This document shows positions 6,346 to 8,198 of a stretch of DNA of 8,198 bases, piece by piece. Location: NCBI GenBank assembly GCA_003165495.1, contig PMMB01000357.1, positions 1 to 8,198 on the forward strand. The letters run 5' to 3'. The DNA is from Gammaproteobacteria bacterium. Its GTDB lineage: Bacteria > Pseudomonadota > Gammaproteobacteria > Steroidobacterales > Steroidobacteraceae. Position numbers and translations under genes: made by a program. How positions within the stretch are numbered: position 1 is the first letter of the stretch; the number at the start of each line of letters is the position of its first letter. The notes beneath the pieces were generated by a model. The model did no database searches and was not told where the DNA came from. It saw nothing but the letters and a program-made list of their open reading frames with translations.

Positions 6346-7530
6346 CTAGACCGGTGTGTCCATTGTGTTCAGCGCCTGAGTCAGATCGAATATCAGATCC
6401 GAGGATTCTTCGAGTCCCACGTTGAGCCGCACCAGCCGCCCGCCATAGTGTCGTCCCGGACGTTGAAGATTCGGATAGACCAAGGCGAGACTGGTGACGC
6501 CGCCCCAGCTGAAGCCTATTTTGAATAGCTTCAGCCGGTCCACGAAAGCGATTACTTGGCCGGCGGTGAATCGTTCGTCGAAAACGATCGAGAAAATGCT
6601 CGAGGAGCCGGTGAAGTCGCGATGCCAATACTCATGCCCAGGGCAGGACTGCAGCGCCGGATGCAACACGGTCTTAATATTCGGGTGCTTCGCCAACCAC
6701 CGCGCCACCTCGAGGGCCGTCTTCTCGACTCGCTCCAGTCGAATGCCCAACGTCTGTAAACCGCGGAGCGCCAAGCTGCAATCATCCGGCGAGACGGCCA
6801 TGCCAAGCTGTTTGTAGACCGATCCGATCGCCTCATAAGCGCCGGCGCCGGCGACCGACACCGTTCCCAACAGCAAATCGCTATGCCCACCCACATACTT
6901 GGTCAATGCCTGCATGCTGACATCGACACCGTGCGCAAACGCGTCGAATAGAACTCCGGCGGCGTAAGTATTGTCGAGCGCCACCGGCACTTTGCGCCCG
7001 TGGGCAGCGCAGACGATGGCGGGCACGTCTTGAATCTCCATGGTGACTGATCCTGGGCTTTCGACCCAGATCAGTGTCGTGTTCTCGCGAATCAGATTCG
7101 CAATCCCCGCGCCGATCAGTGGGTCATAGGCTTCCACCGAGATTCCGAGGCGCTTCAATAATCCCACGGCCAGCTCGCGGTTCGGACCGTACGCGGTAAC
7201 CGGGACCAAGGCATGAGTGCCGGACGTGCAGAATGCAAGATAGATCAGAGATATCGCGGCCTGACCTCCCGGAACGACGAAGCTATGACGCGCTCCCTCG
7301 ATTTCCGCGATCCGCGCGCCAAGCTCCAGCACCGTCGGTGTGCCGTAGAGACCGTAGCTATATCCGCTCTCTGTCTGTCGCCAATCGTCCGACACGTCGG
7401 CCTGGCGATCGAATACGACAGTCGAGCCGCGATACGTTGGCATCGCCAGCGAACGAAAATTAGCCGGTGCGTGGGCGCTGGGATGGATGAGTTTCGATCG
7501 CCAATGCATGTCTCTATGATCGCAGGGCAT
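6346..7530 (-). CDS. metC: Cystathionine beta-lyase-like PLP enzyme (Cys/Met metabolism family)
   Basis: A 394-residue fold-type I PLP enzyme of the trans-sulfuration family; MetC cleaves cystathionine to homocysteine, pyruvate and ammonia in methionine synthesis. Seen: YGLYGTPTVLELGARIAEIEG (59-79); the cofactor-binding loop VPGGQAAISLIYLA (86-99); AYGPNREL (113-120); VALDNTYAAG (183-192), with the Asp that pairs with the pyridine nitrogen; SMQALTKYVGGHSDLLLG (205-222), with Lys211 as Schiff-base lysine; SWGGVTSLALVYP (341-353); and LVRLNVGLEES (366-376), with the carboxylate-binding arginine. In E. coli MetC the first motif reads YGRRGT and contributes a phosphate-binding Arg; here that position is Leu. 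Cystathionine gamma-lyase, gamma-synthase or methionine gamma-lyase activity is possible, but overall similarity favours beta-lyase. The ATG at 7530 is used; a second in-frame ATG at 7509 would remove 7 residues, and neither has a strong ribosome binding site. The gene follows GST after 56 bases. Confidence 0.87.
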   Translation of the reverse strand: MPCDHRDMHWRSKLIHPSAHAPANFRSLAMPTYRGSTVVFDRQADVSDDWRQTESGYSYGLYGTPTVLELGARIAEIEGARHSFVVPGGQAAISLIYLAFCTSGTHALVPVTAYGPNRELAVGLLKRLGISVEAYDPLIGAGIANLIRENTTLIWVESPGSVTMEIQDVPAIVCAAHGRKVPVALDNTYAAGVLFDAFAHGVDVSMQALTKYVGGHSDLLLGTVSVAGAGAYEAIGSVYKQLGMAVSPDDCSLALRGLQTLGIRLERVEKTALEVARWLAKHPNIKTVLHPALQSCPGHEYWHRDFTGSSSIFSIVFDERFTAGQVIAFVDRLKLFKIGFSWGGVTSLALVYPNLQRPGRHYGGRLVRLNVGLEESSDLIFDLTQALNTMDTPV

Positions 7531-7586
7531 CCGTCCGGGCGCCAGCCGCGGACTCGAGTTCGCGTAGATCGCGGCCCTGGGACTCT

Positions 7587-8198
7587 CTATTTCGCGCGGC
7601 GCAGTTCGAATCCCAGTCGAGGGAAATGCACGGCGACTCGTCCAGCCCGCGGGTCTTCGCGAGCGATCGAGATGCGCTCGCGGCTTGCGGCGTAGAGATA
7701 GCCTTCGATCGGATCGATGCCGGTGTCGGTCGCCGCGATCACCACCTTCTCGCCCCTCGCAATGCCATGAGTATCGGCGCTAATGCCCGCCGAGGCCGCC
7801 GGAGTCGCCTCACGGGCGAGAGCCACCGCGGCGCCGCTATCGAGTTCATCATGAGAGCCGTGTCCGTACGCGTGCATGCGTTCGCGCCAGGCCGCGATTT
7901 GACGGAAGGGCTCGAAGATCTGCGCCATCGGACCGCCGCGAAAAACGAACCAGAGGCAGTGATAGAGGGAGAAATCGGCAATGCTGGCCTGCGCGCCGAG
8001 GAAAAAAGCTTGATTGCCGAGCATTTCCTCCAGGCGCTCGAGGTACAGATCAAAGGCGGCACGCGCCTCCGGGCCGCGCATCCGCGGTATATTCGCGCGA
8101 AAGGCACTGCGGTCTTCAGCAAACGCTTTGATGACTTCAGACGACGCACCGCTGAACATGTGTGCAAGACCGGCGGGCTGCATGGTGTAGGGAATCGC
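7587..8198 (-). CDS. Glutathione S-transferase family protein (N-terminus outside window)
   Basis: The frame is open to the right edge of the window, so only the C-terminal 203 residues are visible. An ATG at 8183 exists but is internal: it would leave a GST with no thioredoxin-like glutathione-binding domain, which should lie beyond 8198. Seen: an all-helical GST C-terminal domain (visible residues about 10-112), including FFLGAQASIADFSLYHCLWF (65-84), whose SIAD matches the GST N-capping box. A further 85-90 residues (about 115-203) follow, including a hydrophobic, strand-rich stretch with DTGIDPIEGYLYAASRERIS (158-177) and HFPRLGFELR (191-200). This tail goes beyond the standard GST fold and looks like a small separate domain. 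Family knowledge: GSTs conjugate or reduce substrates with glutathione; the substrate here is unknown. As the most upstream gene visible on this strand, it probably heads or continues a unit with the MetC-like and DUF4105 genes. Confidence 0.85.
   Translation of the reverse strand, partial: AIPYTMQPAGLAHMFSGASSEVIKAFAEDRSAFRANIPRMRGPEARAAFDLYLERLEEMLGNQAFFLGAQASIADFSLYHCLWFVFRGGPMAQIFEPFRQIAAWRERMHAYGHGSHDELDSGAAVALAREATPAASAGISADTHGIARGEKVVIAATDTGIDPIEGYLYAASRERISIAREDPRAGRVAVHFPRLGFELRRAK

Noticed and set aside
5827..6528. 233-codon + strand open frame across the DUF4105/MetC-like junction
   Set aside because: It is antisense to two well-supported genes, with no ribosome binding site or recognisable domain.
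7587..8183. Complete short GST starting at the ATG at 8183
   Set aside because: The frame is open to the window edge (AIPYT precedes the Met), and the protein would lack the glutathione-binding domain, so the gene is treated as truncated by the window.

Overview
The window looks like chromosomal DNA of a fairly GC-rich proteobacterium, probably gamma- or betaproteobacterial. This is judged from the protein families and codon use only; no rRNA, tRNA or other taxonomic marker is present. Genes are tightly packed: eight protein genes, two of them cut by the window ends. No gene-free stretch exceeds 200 bases. I see no tRNA, rRNA, CRISPR array, insertion sequence, attachment site or convincing intrinsic terminator.

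Layout. (1) Positions 1-2302, + strand: the C-terminal two thirds of a DAO-type FAD-dependent amine/amino-acid oxidoreductase, followed after one base by a complete selO (protein AMPylase). (2) Positions 2312-3205, - strand: a complete beta-keto acid cleavage enzyme (BKACE/DUF849), convergent with selO. (3) Positions 3206-3400: an AT-rich divergent intergenic region that probably holds promoters for both flanking units. (4) Positions 3401-5312, + strand: a compact three-gene unit. It encodes an exported single-cysteine MsrA, a periplasmic ModA-type molybdate-binding protein whose start overlaps the msrA stop (ATGA), and a DUF302 protein. (5) Positions 5326-8198, - strand, convergent with unit 4. 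In transcription order it encodes a glutathione S-transferase-family protein (N-terminus beyond the window), a MetC-like PLP enzyme of trans-sulfuration type, and a membrane-anchored DUF4105 (Lnb N-terminal-like) protein.

How the genes may fit together. Redox and sulfur chemistry recur: SelO is a redox-linked AMPylase, MsrA repairs methionine sulfoxide, GST uses glutathione, and MetC makes homocysteine from cystathionine. The genes lie in several separate transcription units, so a single pathway is not shown. The best-supported functional linkage is msrA-modA-DUF302, where translational coupling joins an envelope methionine-sulfoxide reductase to a molybdate-binding protein that has no adjacent modB or modC. 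No clear undescribed defence or mobile system is visible. The most interesting points are that linkage, the single-cysteine exported MsrA, the FAD oxidase-selO coupling, and the three-TM DUF4105 protein.
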